From contig BDSI01000021.1 of NCBI GenBank assembly GCA_003117195.1, positions 1,171,588 through 1,235,587 on the forward strand: 64,000 nucleotides of DNA, written 5' to 3'. A model generated the notes under the pieces. That model was not told where the DNA came from. It did no database searches and was given only the letters and a program-made list of their open reading frames with translations. Shown piece after piece: positions 1-11,549 of this stretch. This DNA is from Eudorina sp. 2006-703-Eu-15 (lineage: Eukaryota > Chlorophyta > Chlorophyceae > Chlamydomonadales > Volvocaceae). Position 1 is the first letter of the stretch. Each line of letters starts with the position of its first letter. The position numbers were made by a program, and so were the translations under genes.

Positions 1-3000
1 CTCACTCCCCCCCTCTATGCTCACCTGTCCGCAACCGCACCCGCATCCGCCGCGCGGCCGTAGCCCTGACGTTCTTAGCCCCGGTCCCGCCCACGGTCCC
101 GCCCCGGTCACCGGTCCCCAGCCTCACCGACGGGTGACCCTGCCGCCTCGCTGCACCGTGTGCCCCACAACCAGTCGCTGCACGCCCAGCCGCTGCGCCA
201 CCACCGCCACCTCATCGCAAACCTGCGGACCGCAACCACCAGCTCAACCGTCAACGGATAACGCCCAGGCGACGGCGACGGGACAGCAGCAGCAGCAGCA
301 GCAGCACATCAGCAGAAACATCAGCAGCAGCAGCGGCAGGCGTTAGCAGGCACAGCAGCAGATGGCAATAACGTAGGTAGCAGGAAAAGCGGCAACAGCA
401 GCGCGAGGCGGTACCGTAGCTGGGCCGTTAGTTTATGGGCCGTTTCAAGGGACCGGTCCGTCCCTGCAGGTGATAAGGCCCACGTGGTGTAGCAGCAGCG
501 TTTGGGCGATATGATCTGACAAGGGGGTTCCCTGGACGAACCCAACCGACCGTTCCAGCGCCCCAGGGAGGTCCTCTATACCCAGTCGTCCGAGAGAAAG
601 GATTGCCGTACTTGTACGGCAGCATTGCCGTACACATCTTGACAACAACGTCATCCGCAGAGCAAGTACGACAGCACACAGTGCACGGACACAGGCGTGC
701 CTGTTGTGGCGCGGCGTGTATGTACCGGCGACTCCAAACGGCGCCCTCGCCTCCCAGCAACAGATCTGGCCGTACGGCGCGGGGGCGGGGGAGGGGAAGG
801 ACAGGGAACGAATGCGGCCAACACAGCAGCAGGGGGTAAAGAGGAAGTAAACCGAAATTCGGACAACCGTGGCACACTGTACAGGCGCAGGGGGCGGCCG
901 CACCGACAGGCACAGCAGTCGGACCCTCACGGGGCTTCGCTGTGGCCCATGCATGCTACGGGGTCCGCGGTAACGTTCATTCATTCATGTTAACGGGTCC
1001 GCGGTAACGTTCAACTGTTCATTCATATCATGTTACGCACTCATGCGGTGCCGGCGAACGACCACACGGGGGAGCATGGACGCATACGACGGTGTGCGCA
1101 CTGGGTCTCTTCGCCCCCGAGCAGCCCAAGCAGCCCAAGCGGGGCGGCACAGCCGGGTACGCAGTGCAGAGACGCGGCGGCAGCCACACATGCTACGGTA
1201 CTCCCACAGCTCCTGCTGTCCGCATACGGTAGATCGCTGCCGGTGTCAACCGATTGCGGTCAGACGTCGGAGCTATATCCTATATAGCGGAGGAGTCACA
1301 ACATGCGTCAAGAGGACACCGCGACGGCGCGTTCCACGATGTGGACTTACCCGCAAGCGCCCGTCGAAAGCGCTCGTAGTCGTCAGCCGCCGTCGAAAAC
1401 TTGGCGGCGGCGGCGACGCTGCCGTGACGGCACCGCCGGCCCTCGCAGCCGCGGAGCGCCGCCAGCACGGCCGCGTTCCAGGCTGCAATGTACTGGTCAG
1501 GCTGCAGCTCGTCCGACGTCCCCGTCTTGCCAGGAGCGGCGACGCCGGCCTCCGGCCGTTTCCGTGGAGGATCGTAGCCGCCGGCGGCTGTAGTCGGCGG
1601 CAGCAGCAACCTCTCAACTGCTCGCAGCATCCAGGGGAAGGCCCCAGCGTGTACGGCAAGAATACGGCATCCCCCCGCGTCGACGATCGCCGCGAGTCGT
1701 CGATGCCGTATGAGCGCGCCGAGCGGCACGTCCGCCGACAGCGCGTCGCGCCACAGCTCAAGACCCCTCAGCAGTTGCTGATGGTTTCGGTGCTGCTGTA
1801 GCAGCTTGCGCTGCGACACTGACCCACGGGTCGGCTCGGCGATGGGGCCGCCAGCATCCGCGGCACGGAAGTCACAATTACCACAACCATCTTTTCTGCC
1901 GTACAGCAGCTCCCGTTCCCCGGCGGAGTGGCGCCCAGGGTTCGTGCCCATCATCGTTTCAGCACGCAACGACGCGTCCTCTGCCGCGTTCCCCTTTCCC
2001 GCGTTCTCTAGCTCACGCTGTACGGAATCTATTCCACTGCGCGGAAGATGCGACCCATGGGACGCGTCCGGCCCTGCCACCGCCACTGCGCCGCCGTCAC
2101 CCGCCGCCAGCCGCCGCCCGTCTGCCGTCGAGGCTGCCGTACGGGACCAGCCCGGCGGCAGGTCCCCCGCCTCCGCCAGCGCCAGCGCCTCAGAATAGGC
2201 CACATACCTACACAGACGAGTGTCGTACACACAGGGTACGGCGAAGCCAGCGAAGATGGGGTCGCAGTAATCGCACCAAACGAACGCACGAACGCGCGAT
2301 GCCTGCCGTGCTGGTACGGCATAATATAATGCACCTGAAATCGTGTTGTATGTTCATCAGCTCGTGGTTGCCAAGGAGCATGACGACGTCGCCTCCGGCA
2401 GCGCGCGCCTGATGCTGCAGGGGGGCGGGGAGGTATGCGTCGAGTCTGACAGGCACTGCAAGCCAAATCGAGTTGAGGCAGGCAGGCAGGCAGGCAGGCG
2501 CGGACAGGTGTGCTCGAGGAGCCGCGCTGCGACGCGTCTGGATTGCCTCTGCGGCACCGTCGCCGCCGCGCGAGAGGGCGGGGCGGGATAGGAGGAAGAT
2601 GCGCGACCGGAGGTACCGTATGCTGGCTGCTTGGGGAGAACGGCCTCCACCGACGAGTTGCCTGCCGTACATGTGGTCCCGCATGGAGGCAATAATCCAG
2701 ACGTACTGTCGTACTATCGTACTACGCCGTACCCGTAGTCTCTCGAGCATCACTAGCAACGCCAGGCTATCGGGCCCCCGGTCGACGACGTCCCCCAGCT
2801 GCACCAACACCGTGTCGCCGCCGGTCCACCGCCAGTCGCCCCCCGGCCATGCACCCGCCGGGCCGCCGGGCAGGGGCAGGCGCCACGTGTGCTCAGGCCC
2901 CGCCCCGGCCGCAGCCGCCGCGGCCGCGCCTGCAGCGTCAACATCCGCTGGTTGTACGGCAGGTACGACAGATACGAGGCCGGCGAGCTGTAGGGCCCGC

Positions 3001-3430
3001 AGGGCTTGCTGGCCGTCTCCGTGAAGGTCGGGGATGACCACCAGGCGGGAGTGGGATCCAGCCGACTCAGCAGCCGACCCAGCAGCCGACCCAGCAGCTA
3101 CCGAGCCAGCTGGCAGAGGGCTTTCATCAGAGCCGGGAAACAAGAGGTTGAAGCGTGCGGCGATATCCAGGTCGGGGGCAAAATCTGGGATCGGCAAACC
3201 TGCGGGCAGCAGTCCAGGAGAAGCAGCGCCGGGCCCGGTAAGCACCCGGTCAAGTCAGCATGGCTGGGACATTTTCCGCGGAAGCCGTATCAGATAACTC
3301 GAGATTAAGTACCATCTAATAGGCCCTCGTCATCAGACACGTAGTCGCGGCGACCGATGCTCGGCACGATGGAATGGAACACCAGGAGCGTGACGCTCAA
3401 AAGGAACGCCAACGCGACGCAGCTCTGCAT
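1..3430 (-). CDS. SLP: Shewanella-like (bacterial-type PPP) metallophosphatase with N-terminal membrane anchor, 3' end off the window
   Basis: Seen exons (minus): 3313-3430, 2733-3200, 2335-2414, 1351-2207, 726-765 and 128-222; the gene runs off the left edge. The first four junctions keep codon phase. One short exon between 726 and 222 was not resolved, because the phase there is off by one. The start at 3430 gives MQSCVALAFLLSVTLLVF, a hydrophobic signal anchor or signal peptide, just before the catalytic domain. PPP-family metal-binding motifs follow in order: PDLHGD, GDVVDRGPDS, LLGNHELMN, VHAG and LVVGHTVQ. GEGAVWSRR precedes the last motif, as in Shewanella-like phosphatases. The family hydrolyses phosphoprotein esters with two metal ions, and plant members sit in chloroplast or mitochondrion. 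Low-complexity Ala/Gly insertions lie before GDVVDRG and between GNHE and HAG. Family assignment is firm; location and substrate are not known. Confidence 0.9.
2474..2499. repeat. AGGC tetranucleotide tract in phosphatase intron
   Basis: About six tandem GGCA/AGGC units lie in the intron between the GDVVDRG exon and the GNHE exon. It is a simple microsatellite. Confidence 0.8.
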
Positions 3431-5003
3431 AAGTGACCACTTTGGGAGGCATGAGCTCCTGGGGCCTGAATACATCGCAGTGGCAAGCTCTTAACCACAT
3501 CGATACGATACTGATTCTACATGTTCATTCCTAAAGACCGCCACGGACAGCTTCGCTTCTGGTATGTATTTCTTTGCAGCATAATTTGAAATTAGTTTTC
3601 ATATGTAACTTTCACCATAAAATTTTACATTCCGCGGTCTGTTCTCTGATGTCACGGTCTGCACAGCCTGCACCCGATAACCGATCGACTTTCTGTTTCT
3701 CCATAAGGCCACCAAGCGGATCTCTCACTTCAGCAGTTCCGGTACTTCTTGGGTGGGGCACCCGAACCCTAGATGCACTGCCTCTCTCGCGACTCCTGAT
3801 TGGCGCGCAGAAACGAACGAGCTCGGCCGGAGCGCCGTGTTCGGCCCCCGCGCACGCGCAAACTCGCCCCCGAAAACGGCCGAGCATGTGAAACCTGCGA
3901 TATGCCCCATAACAAGACGGCGCGCGCACTCACTCAACGGCGGGGCGGGCAGCAGCAAAACAACAACACCCGGCGATGGCCGGCTTGGGCTCTCGAGATC
4001 ATCGCAACGTCAAAACTCCTGTCACTGGCACGCGGCCGCATTGGCTGAGCCGCGCCACCTAGCTGTTAACTCTCCCCTTCCCTGACCACGCACGTACGAA
4101 CCGGACGTCGATCGAGCCAGCCTGGTGAATGCGTGCTGGCGGAATGCTCCGCCACGGCGTCGGTATTCCTCTGGCCTGTGTGGTGGCATGCGCGCGCGGG
4201 CGCGGAGGTGGTGTGGACGTCATTGAGTGCGCGCCTGGATGCCCACTTCCGCCACGCCGCCACATCCAGCCAAACCACATCACTCCAAAGGCGCCAAACC
4301 CTCCCACCACCCGCCCACCACACACTCACTGCAACCCCCATCGGGTCCGGCAGGGTTCTCAATAAACACACACACTCCATCGGGCGGAGCCCTACGCCGT
4401 CCGCTCGCGCCGCGCATCCCTAGCTCCCCCACACCTCTCCACCCGACCGCTCCACCAGCTGCAGCACACCCGACCGCAGCCCTCGAGACGCGCGCTCTCC
4501 GTTCCGCGCAATGAATTCCGAATCACATGCCTCCCTCCAAGGCGCCTCCGGACCGAGAGGCCTCTCGTACGGACATTGTACGGCAACGCTCCGTGGCCGC
4601 TGCTCGGCCTGGTCCTCTACTGCAGGGCCCTCCTCTCTCGCCCCTGCCCCTGCCCCTGCCCCTCCCCCTCGACCCCCTTCCTCTCCCCCACTCGGGCGCG
4701 CTACGTGCCAACGGGCTGTCGCCTGACACGCGCGGCCATCGGAGCCCGCCGCAGAGCTAACACATACAGAGACACAAGATGGATTTCTCCACTGAACGCA
4801 CACGCACACACAGGCTGGGCGGTTATGGGTGGGCTTCTTGTTAAACACACAGGCTGGACGATTTCCCGCCGCCAGTGACAACAACCGCCAACCGCCCAGC
4901 CACCACCCGCAGCTACCCCTCAACCGACACAACGGAACAGACGACGACGGCGCGCGCGCGCACATGAGCCGCACGCGAATGCGACGCGAACGTGTCAGCC
5001 CAA

Positions 5004-5078
5004 GTGAGTGAGTGAGTGAGTGTGGGTGAGTGTGGGTGGGTGTGGGTGGGTGTGGGTGGGTGTGGGTGGGTGGGTGTG
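5004..5078. repeat. TGAG then TGTGGG tandem repeats
   Basis: GTGA units grade into TGTGGG/TGGG units over about 75 bp. It is a G-rich, pyrimidine-poor tract on the plus strand. Confidence 0.85.
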
Positions 5079-6086
5079 TCAGTTCCAGTGCTTCCTCGCC
5101 GGGTCAGGCCCAAGCGGTGTGACCAGGCCGCCGGTGGAGCCGTACTATCTATCCGCCGGGATGCCCCACCGGCGAAAACACCGTAAATACAGTGACCCAT
5201 GGGACACTCATGAATTCAGGTACGGACGTCCGTTGGGGCGGTCTGCCTAGGCAGTCCAGGAGCCCACGGCGCGGCCAAGAGGGGCTCCTTGGGCGGGCGG
5301 ATGGGGCGTGCGGTGGTGGGCGGAGGTGTCCCATGGGCCGGTTTCGGGGGATGCCCAGGGCCCACGTCGTGGGTTCGCTTCAACCTGCCGTACTGCCGCA
5401 GTAGTGGCTTGACGGTGTATGCCGGGATGGGATGACGGCGAAGGGCCAGCAGGCGCCGTCACGGGGCATCGAACAGCGCCGCCTTCCCTAGCCGACAAAA
5501 CCCCTCGCTCCTCCGCCCTCACTCCTCCGCCCTCACTTTCAAAGATGTAAGTTCTACTTATACATTACTGGTCGTACCGTACACGTCATCGCCGTTGCGG
5601 TACCGCAAACCCCCACCGAGGTCAGCCCACCAGGTACCTCCCCGCCGGGGGTGCGAGCGACTTCCCCGCCCGGCGCCTCTGCGGGCGGCGAGTGAGGTGG
5701 CAAGGCCCCACACTCCACGACAAACATGGGTGAGCGTTTTTACTCCACAAACATGTGTTTATGCTGCAGATGGGTTTAGGGTTCTACTCAATGCGCAAAG
5801 TACACCGCTCAGCCCAGCTCAACCTCGCTGCGTCAGTCGTGTTCTGCTCCTTTCGCGGGAACGGCTTCCCCGTCCGCCGCACCGTTGCCGCCCCCCAACT
5901 CCACCTCCAGCGCCGCCGCCGCCGCCGCCGCCGCACCGCGGGCGCGCTCGCCACAGCGCATATGCGCCGCCAACACGAACCACCACGTGCTCGGGCCGGG
6001 CTCGGTCCCCTTCTCGCGGCTCTGTTGCCGTCCCAAGACCGCACGCACGCAACCCCCTGCCCACCCCACCCAGCAAGTGTTTTTCT

Positions 6087-6112
6087 ACACACACACACAC
6101 ACACACACACAC
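6087..6112. repeat. AC dinucleotide microsatellite
   Basis: About thirteen uninterrupted AC units. Confidence 0.9.
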
Positions 6113-7124
6113 GCAGATAAACGCGATAAACGCTTTTCATGGGCATGCCAACTGACCGGGCGGATTTCCCTCGCTTAACAAACGCGCAACCTAACCAGGC
6201 GCAATCAAACAGCGCCTTCCCACTTTAGAAACAAGTAGGTAGAGGCAGGCAGGTGTCTACTAAATTCCCACCAAGGCACTGCCACCCGAGGCAGCTCTTC
6301 ATCCGCCTTTCCAGCTCCCCCCTGGGCCACACCACCGCACCTAGGGCATTCCTTTTCCCCCGCCCGCGCCCTCGGACTGCACAGCTCATCCGCCCCTTGC
6401 GGCAGCTCCCGTCCCTTCCAGAACCGCCCCCCGCCCCTTCCAGAACCGCCCAACCGACTCCACCACCCGCCCAGTCTAGGCAGGCGATCCTCAACGACCC
6501 TCTCCTCCACGCTGGGTCGTGGCTGCTGCAACTACCAACTACCAACCACCTGGTGTCCAGCGAACCAACGGACCGGTCAGGTGCTTGCCGCCATCCACCC
6601 CACACCCCACACCTCAGCACCGCACGGCGCCGCAAGAACTGCACACAACCACCACTACGTAACAGCAAGCCAAGAAAAGTCAACGCCGGCAGCCGACCGA
6701 CCGCCGGCCGGCCTGCGCGCGACCTGCCCACGTGTCGTGCTGTGGCGCGACATGTCACGACACGACACGACACGACACGACACGACTCGGCCGGCCGCAA
6801 CCCGCCGCAGCCGCACGCGCGCAACCGCTCGCTGCAGCCCAACCCACCACAACCAACGTCTCTCCTGACGTCTAGGATGAATGTCTGCCGTCCGTTCCGT
6901 TCATGGCTTGCAGGCCTGCGGGCCGGCCAACCCGCCCAAGCCTCCCATCCGCCATCCCTCCCATCCGCCACACCTCTAGCCTGTTGGCCCGTAGGTTATT
7001 GCCGAATGCCGTCCGCCCATCCCTCCCAGCCTGCCGGCCGGCCGGCCCACAGCGGAGGCCATCTCCCGCCTGCTTCTGGAGACCCATGGGTCATCAGCAT
7101 CCGCCCCATGGGTCGATGAGCTTT

Positions 7125-7129
7125 TTACA
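7125..7129 (-). terminator. Candidate TGTAA polyadenylation signal
   Basis: TTACA on the plus strand reads TGTAA on the minus strand, about 80 bases beyond the stop codon of the long minus-strand ORF. TGTAA is the usual polyadenylation signal in Chlamydomonas and Volvox, so this supports the ORF being transcribed as a real 3'-terminal exon. Confidence 0.55.
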
Positions 7130-7208
7130 GACTTGCCTTTCGATCTGACCTGTCCAGCGTCAGACGCCCCCTCGAGGAGTGAGAGAGAATGTGAGATCCT
7201 GAAACCCA

Positions 7209-9681
7209 TTAATGCTCGAAGCCGCCGCCGCCGCCGCTCGGGGACGTCAAGGTGCTGAGGGACAGCAGCGGCAGAGTGACGGGGCTGGGCTGCACGCCGC
7301 GATGGCGCGGAGGCGAAGGAGGCGGCGGCGGCGGCGCCGCCGCCGCCGCGGCAGCGGCACTGCGCCGCGGCTGTAGCGACCTTTCGCCGCTCAGGCCCGA
7401 CGGGGACGGTGGCAAGGGGGTGCTCCCCGCACCCAACCCGGCGGCGACCGCGCCGCCGCCGCCGCTGCTGCTGCGGCCGTCGCTGACGTCACCAAGCGAC
7501 GGCGCCGCGTCGTCAGCCGCGCGCAGCGGCCCCAGGCCGCCCGACGGGTTGCCGCCGCCGCCGGGGGAACGAATCAACTGCCGCAACGGCTGCACCCAAC
7601 GACTGAACCGCGCCCCCGGCGCGGCCGGAGACGACCCGTCGCACCCGCGGGACGATGGCGGCGACGGCACCAGACGCATCGGTTGTTGCTGCTGCGAGTG
7701 TTGCTGCTGCGAGTGCTGTGGCGGCTGCGTGCTTGCGGTCGCCGCGGCGACGGAGCCCGAGCCAGTTGGCTGTAGCAGCTCCGCGAGGGTGCTACTGCTG
7801 TCGCCGCGCCGCAGCGGCCAGCTGCTGTGCCCGAGCGAGCCGGAGGGTCGTACCTCAGTCGCTCGTCCAACCGTCGAACAACGATACTCCAGGATAAACC
7901 CATCCGCCGCCGCCGCGTCGTTGGGCGATGAGGTGGAGTGCGCGAAAGGACCCGCGGCGTCAACGAGCGCCTCAGCAGCAGCAGCCACAGCGCCGCCGGC
8001 AGCCAGCTCGCCGATATGTACGGCCAGCCTGGCATCCATCGGGCCGCCGCCGCCGCCGCCACCGGCAATCAGCTCCGGCCCGGACAGCGCTCGGTTACTG
8101 CCGCGCAGAAACGGCGCAGGAGCAGTCCTGGACAGGGCCGTCGGAGGCTGCGGTGACGGCGGCAGCTGCAACGGCGGCGGCGGCGGGGCCGCCGTACTTC
8201 GCTGCGCCGATGAGCCCAGCCGCTGCAGCGTCGCGGCGGCGGCGGCGGCGGCAGAAGTGGCGGCAGCGGCCCCGGGTGAAGTGCCTGCGCCGAAAAGCGG
8301 TCTCGGGTCCTGACCGCGTTCGGCGTCGCCTCCGCGGCCTCCGCCTCCGCCGCCGTTGCTGCCGTGTGCTTCGTCGCCCTCGGTACCGTCCTCGACATCC
8401 GACAGCGCTGACGTCGTCGTCGTAGACCGAAGGGACGGTCGTCGAGAGGTCGCCGTAACGCCACCAAGCCAGCAACGCACGGGCATGGAGGACGTGGAAC
8501 TCAAAGAGGCCAAAGGGTAGCTGCTGTTTAACCGCACCGCCGCGGCGGCGGATCCCGGTTGCTGCTGCGAAGGCGGCGGCGGCGACAGCGGCGCGGCCGC
8601 CACGGCGGTGGTCGCCGCCGGCAGCCCTGCCGGCGCCGCCGCCAGGCCGCCTTCCGCCGAGATCACGTAGCCGACCGGCGTCGTGAGCGTGCTGGCACTG
8701 CGGCGCGGCGCCTCCTTCCGGAACGCGGCGGGTAGGAACCCCTCAGCACCCAAGTCCACCGACGCGGTGTGGAAAGGCGATGCCAGCAGCGGCAGCAGCG
8801 CTGACCCGTGGGTCGGCAGCTGCCGTACGGGCTGCAAACGCGCCGCCGCCCCTCGATCCGCCGCCGGCAGCGTCACAAGGCTGTGCGCGCGCCGTGGCGG
8901 GACCTTGTGCTGCAAATGTACGGCATACACACTGTGTACGGCAACCGGCGGCGCCGTCCCCCCGGGCGGCCGTCGGCCTGCCGTCGGCGCGGCGGCGGCG
9001 GCGGCGGCGCCGCCAGCCAGGTTAGCGAGCCTCGAGAACTCGATTTGTATGCCCGGCGGCGCCGCCAGCTTTCTCGCTGGGCCCGGCGGCTGCGACATCA
9101 GCGACGCGCCGGCCGCGGCTGATGCCCCGCCTGGCGCAACCCCAGCCCCGATCCCGGCTGCCCGGCCAGCGTCCTCCGGCCCCGGCTTGCCTCCACTGAT
9201 GTGTGAGCCCGCGGCGGTCGTACCCTTGACGGAGCTGGGCTGTAGCTTCCCTGACCGCCGGCGGAGCGGCGACGGCAGCGGCGCCGCGGCAGCGGGTCCG
9301 CCGCCCGTGTCGCCGCCGGCCACTTCCCCCGACGCGGGGAGAGGTACGGTAGCCACAGCCACAATCCCAGGGCCAGCTGCCGTAGGCGGCGGCCCGCCGC
9401 CGCCGCCATCGTCCGACGAACCGAAGTGCGTCACAGTGGGCCGCTGCTGCGGCGGCTGGACCTGGAGGTGTGGATGTAGCTGCTGGTGATGCACCTGATG
9501 AGGCTGTAACAGTAAATGTGGGTTGCGTCCGAACTGTTGATGCTTCTGCGATTGGGACTGGTGCTGGGGCGGCCGCAGGGAGGCCTGCTGCCCTGGGTGC
9601 CGCTGCCCTGGGGGGACCTGTGGGGGAGGCGAACGGGGGGTCTTGGGGAGCTGTGCTGGGCCCTGCGCTGACTCCTGCTGT

Positions 9682-9713
<32 letters not shown>

Positions 9714-11549
9714 TAGTGGCGGCGGCAACTGCGGCGGCTGAATGTTCCCTCCCGGTCCAGCCTGCGCTCTGCTGCTCGAGGACGTCCCCAGCGGCGGCCG
9801 GGGCCGCATCAGCGGCGAGCTAAGGCACGTCCGTGGCGTGCCGTAAGTGTCGTACAGAGACGCGTCCGTGCGGGGCGTTACGTCGGTGGCGGCTGTTGGC
9901 ACGGCGGAGCTGGCGGCCGTCGGTTCACCCGCCGAGTCGATGGGCGCCAGCGCCAGCGGCCGGCCGCTGTCGCCCGACCCGTGGGGCTGCCCGGTAGCCT
10001 CCTCCTCCGCCCCGTGGGGAGGCCGCGACCGGGGCTGCCGCTCGTCGTGGCTCGTGCGAGGCTGCTGCTGCTGCTGCTGCGATCGCTGTTGCTGCTGCTG
10101 CGATTGCTGGGACTGGGACTGGGACTCCTGTCGTTGCAGTAGCAGCGGTTGCGGCTGCTGCTGCTGCGGCGGCGGTGGCTGTGGCGGCGGCAACTGCGGC
10201 TGCAGCACCGAGTGGTCCGGAAGCTGATCTTGGGAGGGGACACCAGCCCAGTCGTCCTCCCGGCCCCACCAGCCAGGCAACTGGCAATCCCCGTCGCGCC
10301 TCGTCCCTATCCCTATCCCTATCCCTATCCCTACCCCCGTCCCCGTCCCGGTCCCGGTCCCCGTATCCGTCTCCGTCCCCGTTTCCATCTGCTGGCGCGG
10401 TTCGTGCTCCGCGTGGGCCGCCAGGCGTGGCGCCGAAGCCCCCGAGCCGCCCTCCTCGGCCTCCGACTGGCCCCCCGCCCCACCCGCACCAGCGAAACGC
10501 TCCTGAAAACTGCCCGTGAGCTCCCGCAGCGGCAGCAGCTGCTGCGAGCCACCCGGCGACGGACTGCTTAGATGACTCCGCAGGCCGCGGTAGGAAGCGG
10601 CGGCGGCGGCGGCGGCCTGCGGGCTTAACAACGGCCGCTCGACGCCCGTCACCACCAGCACCACTTCACCGGTGGCGGCGCCGCCGACGCCTCCGTCGGA
10701 CGACTCGACACCGCGGACCGCGTCCCGCGCCGATGCCGCCCGCCCGCCGCCGCCGCCGTCATCTTCGTCGCTCAGAACGCCGCCGCGGCAGCAGCAGGCG
10801 CAGCAGCAGCAGCTGTGGCCACCAGCGCCGTCGAATGACCCCTGGGTCGCCGCTGCAAAGCTGGAGGCCGGCCGCCGGGCGCTGGCGCTGGAACCTCCTC
10901 CGCCGCCGCCGCCTGCACCGTCCCATGAGCCCTCACCCGCCTCCTCGCCGGGGGTCAGGATGCCGTTTCGGCGGCGGCGTATGGAGAGGATGCCGTTGCG
11001 GCGGCGGCGAATCGAGAGGATGCCGTTTCGCCTGGTGCGATGGCGGCGGCCGCACGCGCAGCAGGTGCCTGTCCCCATTCCGGCGAACTCCTCGCCGCCG
11101 CCGCCGCAGGAGACACCGGAGGACGCAACAGCAGCTGCGTCGTCCATCGTGCTCGGCAGCTCCGTCGCACCGCATCCCGGGCCGCTGCTGCCGCCGCCGC
11201 CGCCGCCGCCCGCGCAGCCGCAGCCGCAGCCGCTGCCGCAGCCACATCCGCAGCCGCATCCTGGGGTTGAGATGCTCCGTTTCATGATGTCCGCGGAGAG
11301 GTCACCGCCGCTGGTGGTGACTGACAAGCCGCTGCTGGGGCCCTCGTTTGGGCCGTCGCCGCCATGGGTTGAGCCGCCTGCCGGACCCCTCAGGGACATG
11401 CGGCCTGGGGTGCAGGAGGATGCGCCCTTGGAAGCAGCAGCTTGGCATGTGCCGGCGGAGTGCTGGCCAGGGTGTGAGGCACCGGCGGTGATGCCCTCAA
11501 AGCGCCCGGGACGCCCCGTGCCGACGTGTGCCGCTCCGTACGCCCTCAC
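7209..11549 (-). CDS. Very long low-complexity protein (about 1,400 residues), function unknown
   Basis: A single uninterrupted frame of 4.3 kb ends with a TAA after FEH at 7209. No conserved domain is recognised. The translation is rich in Gly, Ala, Ser, Pro and Gln: CGCGCG/GGGG runs near the N-terminus, several poly-Gln/His-Gln tracts in the middle (about 9,400-10,200), GT/GI dipeptide runs from a CCCTAT microsatellite (about 10,304-10,340), and three RRNGIL-type 10-residue repeats from a 30-bp tandem repeat. Less biased patches include HSLVTLPAADRG and STLTTPVGYVISAEGG. The first codon of the open frame is GTG and a stop lies just upstream, so the true start is either an internal ATG or an upstream exon I could not place. 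A TGTAA signal follows the stop. The frame could be the last exon of a larger signalling or regulatory protein. Antisense frames are long only because of GC bias. Confidence 0.55.
10304..10340. repeat. CCCTAT hexanucleotide repeat inside the long ORF
   Basis: Five or so CCCTAT units followed by CCCCGT/CCGGTC units. In the minus-strand frame it encodes alternating Gly-Ile and Gly-Thr. The six-base period keeps the frame open. Confidence 0.85.
10957..11040. repeat. 30-bp coding tandem repeat (RRNGILSI-type)
   Basis: Two full 30-bp copies (10957-10986, 10987-11016) and a partial third begin with AGGATGCCGTT. Read on the minus strand they give RRNGILSIRR-like decapeptides. The period is a multiple of three, so copy number can change without breaking the frame. 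Confidence 0.85.

Larger units (their letters stand above)
3431..7208. other. Intergenic region without a recognisable gene
   Basis: No reading frame here shows conserved motifs or a splice-consistent exon chain. The region holds simple repeats: GTGAG/TGTGGG units at about 5004-5078, an AC tract at 6087-6112 and an ACACG tract at about 6757-6785. The left part should contain the promoter of the phosphatase gene, and the right end the 3' UTR of the long ORF gene. Confidence 0.6.

Noticed and set aside
7252..8313. Long plus-strand frame opposite the low-complexity ORF
   Set aside because: GC-rich codon structure on the minus strand opens antisense frames. It has no domain, and its Ala/Pro/Arg composition mirrors the true frame. 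The minus frame is four times longer and is followed by a TGTAA signal.
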